From Bradyrhizobium sp. (GTDB lineage Bacteria; Pseudomonadota; Alphaproteobacteria; Rhizobiales; Xanthobacteraceae), in the NCBI RefSeq assembly GCF_004799445.1, contig NZ_SSNA01000062.1:1-64000 (forward strand): a DNA stretch of 64,000 nt, written 5' to 3'. Positions 61,065-64,000 of the stretch are shown here, in pieces. Numbering within the stretch: the first letter of the stretch is position 1; every line of letters starts with the position of its first letter. Both the position numbers and the translations under genes were made by a program. The notes beneath the pieces are model-generated. The model had not been told where the DNA came from. It made no database searches and worked only from the letters and a program-made list of their open reading frames with translations.

Positions 61065-63224
61065 TCACACGATCAGAACGTCATGCAGCGTCAGCGGCGC
61101 GATGACACCGGTCAGCGTAATGGATGCATCGTGGCCAAGGTCAATGACGGTGTCATGACCGACGATGTGGACCGCGAGGTGCGCGAAGTCGGCGGCAACG
61201 CTTGAGGCGATCTGCAGGGTGTCGTGACCCGCGAAGTCCCCGGCCCTGAAATTATTGATGACGTCCTGTCCGGAGGCCTGATTGAAGACGAAGGTATCGC
61301 CGCCGGCGCTGTTCAGGACGGTGTTGGTCGTCGTCGCCTTCAGGCTAACACCCGCCGCATAGGCCGTCTCGGTATGGGAACCGTCACTATTGTCGAAGGT
61401 AGTCGCCAGCCGGTGCCCCGACGCGTCGATCACGTCGTGCCGCGCCGTATAGGCCTGCCCGGCAATCTCGTAGCTATCGACCTCCCGGCTGCCATCGAGG
61501 TGGCGGGCGGTCTCCGTCGTCAGGGTGCCGTTCGTGGCAAAGCTGGACTGCACGTAAGTACCGTCCTTCTGCGTCACGGTCTCTTGGGTGATGTGGCCAA
61601 GGCCATCGAACTGATCCAGCGTCTTGATGCCATTGGCGTCGACTGTCTGATTCAGGAGCAGCGATCCGTCGCTGCGATAGTCTTCGATCAGCACGCTATG
61701 GCCCGAGGCATCGTTGAGCGTATGCTGCGAAGTGTAGTCCTTGCCGACAATGCCGTAACTGTAGATGTCGCGTGAGCCATCGGCGTGACGCAGCGTTTCG
61801 GTTGTCAGGCTGCCGTCCGACGCGTAGCTGGACTGCGTGTAGGATCCGTCCTTCTGCACCACCGTCTGCTCGACGATGTGACCGAGGTGGTCATATTGGT
61901 CCAGCGTCTTGACGCCGCTGGCGTCGACCGTCTGCTTCAGCGTCAGCGATCCGTCGGCGCGGTAGTCTTCAATCAGCAAACTGTGTCCCGACGCGTCGTT
62001 AAGCGTATGCTGCGAAGTGTAGTCCTTGCCGGCGATGTCGTAACTGTAGATGTCGCGCGAGCCGTTGGCGTGCCGGATGGTCTCGCTGGTTTCCAGTCCT
62101 GCTGCATTGAAGCTGAACTGATCGAACGCGCCGTCGAGATAGCTGGTTGTGAACTGTGTGAGGTGACCGGCCGCGTCGTAATCGGCGCGAACCACCGAGC
62201 CGTCGCCGTTGACCGCCTGCGTAAAGGCGTCCGCAACCCCATCGCCGTGGAAATACTGCGCGACCACGGCTTCGGCCGGCTTTCCCATCACCGAGTAGCC
62301 GGTGCTGGTGTACTTGTTGTTGAGGTCCCACTGCCAGAGTTCGACGCCCTTCATCCAGTCGCCGCCCTGCGCCGTCCAGACCTGAAAGAACGCCTTGTAG
62401 GCATCCGCCTGCGCGGCCGGATCGGGGATACCGTTGCCGGTCCACGACCCCGGCTCGATCGCGGTGCCATCCATGCTGCGGTAGCCCATCTCGGTCATCA
62501 GAACCGGTTTGCCATATTGCTCTGACAGCGAATGGAGGAAATCGACCGGCGATTTGTGTTCGAACGCTGCCGCCCAATAGGGATTGCCCGGCACCTGGTA
62601 CCAGGCGTTGACGAGATCCTGCACGGTCGGGTTGCTGCTGGTCGTCAGCGGCGGATAGGTGTTCACGCCGATGGTGTCGAGCTGACCCCAGAACGAGACC
62701 CTGGAAGCCTCGTCGGTCGCTGCCGCATAGGTCAGTTCACCGTGATAGACTTGACGGACGGCGGAGATCAGATCGGTCCAGTAACCGAGATATTGCGAGC
62801 CCGACAGGCTGCTCATCTCGTTGCCGATGGCGAAAGTCTCGACGCCGCCGGCCTGGGCGATGGTGGCGAGATGCACGATCTCGGCCTTGTAGGAGGCAAA
62901 GAAGGCGCCGACATCAGCCGGCGCCATGCTCGAGGTCGGTGTTCCGTCCAGCGGGGAAATCGCCGCCTTGAAGACCACTGACAGCCCATCGGCGTGCGCG
63001 GCCTGAAAGCCCGCGAGCAGGCTTGCGTCGCTCTCCGTCTTGGCTGGATCGGCAATGACGGTGTCGGTGGTCCCGGTCTGGCTCCATATCCGCGCCGTCA
63101 GTTCGATCGAATTCGAACCAAGTGCAGCGATGGTTTGAAATGCCTGACTGGCGGAAGCGCTTGAGAACTGCCCGTTCCATTCGGACAACGCGCCAAAGCC
63201 CTGGACGTCGAAGATAGTTGCCAC
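61065..63224 (-). CDS. Modular secreted glycosidase-like protein with YD-type repeats and RTX-like C-terminus
   Basis: 719 residues without an N-terminal signal. Residues 1-325 form a TIM-barrel hydrolase of GH113-like type: FAIGNEMSSL gives acid/base Glu136, PVLMTEMGYRS gives nucleophile Glu245, and GVELWQWDLNN ends the barrel. Residues 345-625 are Asp/Gly-rich YD-like repeats with a 95-residue period. Residues 636-719 (GGDTFVFNQASGQDVINNFRAGDF, HDTVIDLGHDASITLTGV) match the C-terminal secretion region of type I secreted RTX proteins. It should be exported by a type I system encoded elsewhere. It may act on beta-mannan or a self-made polysaccharide. Confidence 0.8.
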   Translation of the reverse strand: MATIFDVQGFGALSEWNGQFSSASASQAFQTIAALGSNSIELTARIWSQTGTTDTVIADPAKTESDASLLAGFQAAHADGLSVVFKAAISPLDGTPTSSMAPADVGAFFASYKAEIVHLATIAQAGGVETFAIGNEMSSLSGSQYLGYWTDLISAVRQVYHGELTYAAATDEASRVSFWGQLDTIGVNTYPPLTTSSNPTVQDLVNAWYQVPGNPYWAAAFEHKSPVDFLHSLSEQYGKPVLMTEMGYRSMDGTAIEPGSWTGNGIPDPAAQADAYKAFFQVWTAQGGDWMKGVELWQWDLNNKYTSTGYSVMGKPAEAVVAQYFHGDGVADAFTQAVNGDGSVVRADYDAAGHLTQFTTSYLDGAFDQFSFNAAGLETSETIRHANGSRDIYSYDIAGKDYTSQHTLNDASGHSLLIEDYRADGSLTLKQTVDASGVKTLDQYDHLGHIVEQTVVQKDGSYTQSSYASDGSLTTETLRHADGSRDIYSYGIVGKDYTSQHTLNDASGHSVLIEDYRSDGSLLLNQTVDANGIKTLDQFDGLGHITQETVTQKDGTYVQSSFATNGTLTTETARHLDGSREVDSYEIAGQAYTARHDVIDASGHRLATTFDNSDGSHTETAYAAGVSLKATTTNTVLNSAGGDTFVFNQASGQDVINNFRAGDFAGHDTLQIASSVAADFAHLAVHIVGHDTVIDLGHDASITLTGVIAPLTLHDVLIV
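61353..62075 (-). repeat. 95-residue (285-bp) tandem repeats within the glycosidase-like gene
   Basis: Two complete units (62075 to 61791 and 61790 to 61506) and a partial third (61505 to about 61353) start with RHANGSRDIYSY, RHADGSRDIYSY and RHLDGSREVDSY at residues 384, 479 and 574. Within each unit, DYTSQHTLNDASGHS and QTVDA(S/N)G(V/I)KTLDQ(Y/F)D recur. High identity suggests recent duplication. Confidence 0.85.
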
Positions 63225-63386
63225 GCGAAAACTCCGTCTTTGTCTGACGGTTGACGCGAAGAAATTACCTTCGCCTTAAGAGCGCGATGTGCTGCACGTT
63301 AAATTTCAACCGTGTCAGTTCCACCGACGCGAAACCGATTTTGTTCCAGATCCGGAACTTGGTTGGCAGCACAATTCGCGCAGGCC

Positions 63387-64000
<614 letters not shown>

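Noticed and set aside
61353-62075. CRISPR-like periodicity
   Set aside because: The period is 285 bp and lies within an open frame as protein repeats; no spacer-repeat pattern or cas gene is present.

Overview
This is a high-GC chromosomal segment of an alphaproteobacterium, most likely Bradyrhizobium or a close relative in the Nitrobacteraceae. The reasons are the gene order (dgt-argS-SPOR-nagZ-scpAB-tatABC-serS, yajC-secD-secF, a pdh operon ending in lpdA, and eno), GTTC-N7-GTTC LexA boxes, a FixK/FNR box, an EcfG-type promoter, an ExoR homologue, an Omp31-type porin-like protein, and several dispersed palindromic repeats of rhizobial type. I see no phage, insertion sequence, tRNA, rRNA or CRISPR array.

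Layout. 1-1.2 kb is a degraded accessory stretch: a small membrane ORF, a cyclase/AAA-ATPase remnant and a PRC-barrel gene under a FixK box. 1.3-3.4 kb is a two-gene exported unit (CBM9-like protein plus bicovalent FAD oxidase). 3.5-12 kb holds DNA topology and repair genes: gyrA, ssb and uvrA, with a porin-like gene between ssb and uvrA. uvrA carries an in-frame palindromic repeat insertion. 12-21 kb is a mosaic of small, mostly uncharacterised genes and repeats. 21-29 kb has trmFO, a kinase-like/ANL C-terminal fusion, and an operon yajC-secD-secF-Mth938-squalene-synthase-like, which resembles a bacterial version of two mitochondrial complex I assembly factors placed with the Sec machinery. 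29-46 kb is cell-envelope and housekeeping: a degenerate LytM factor, pcm, surE, serS, tatABC, scpAB, nagZ, a SPOR protein, argS and dgt. 46-50 kb has erpA, xth, and ilvD overlapping exoR. 50-57 kb is the pyruvate dehydrogenase operon with three small passenger genes, one of them a eukaryote-type cytosine deaminase. 57-64 kb has ftsB, small redox enzymes, a large modular secreted glycosidase-like protein and the 3' part of eno.

How the genes work together. Export is a theme: secDF-yajC and tatABC are both here, and at least four products carry twin-arginine leaders (FAD oxidase, DUF3828 protein, FAH-family protein, MBL hydrolase). Chromosome segregation (scpAB), septum and cell-wall factors (ftsB-like, LytM, SPOR, NagZ, MltB-like) are clustered. 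Stress and oxygen control shows as two LexA boxes (ssb, uvrA), one FixK box (PRC-barrel gene) and one EcfG promoter (single-domain response regulator). Coordinates of starts were chosen from Shine-Dalgarno spacing and family N-termini where the longest ORF looked too long. All function calls are by reading the sequence; no database search was run.
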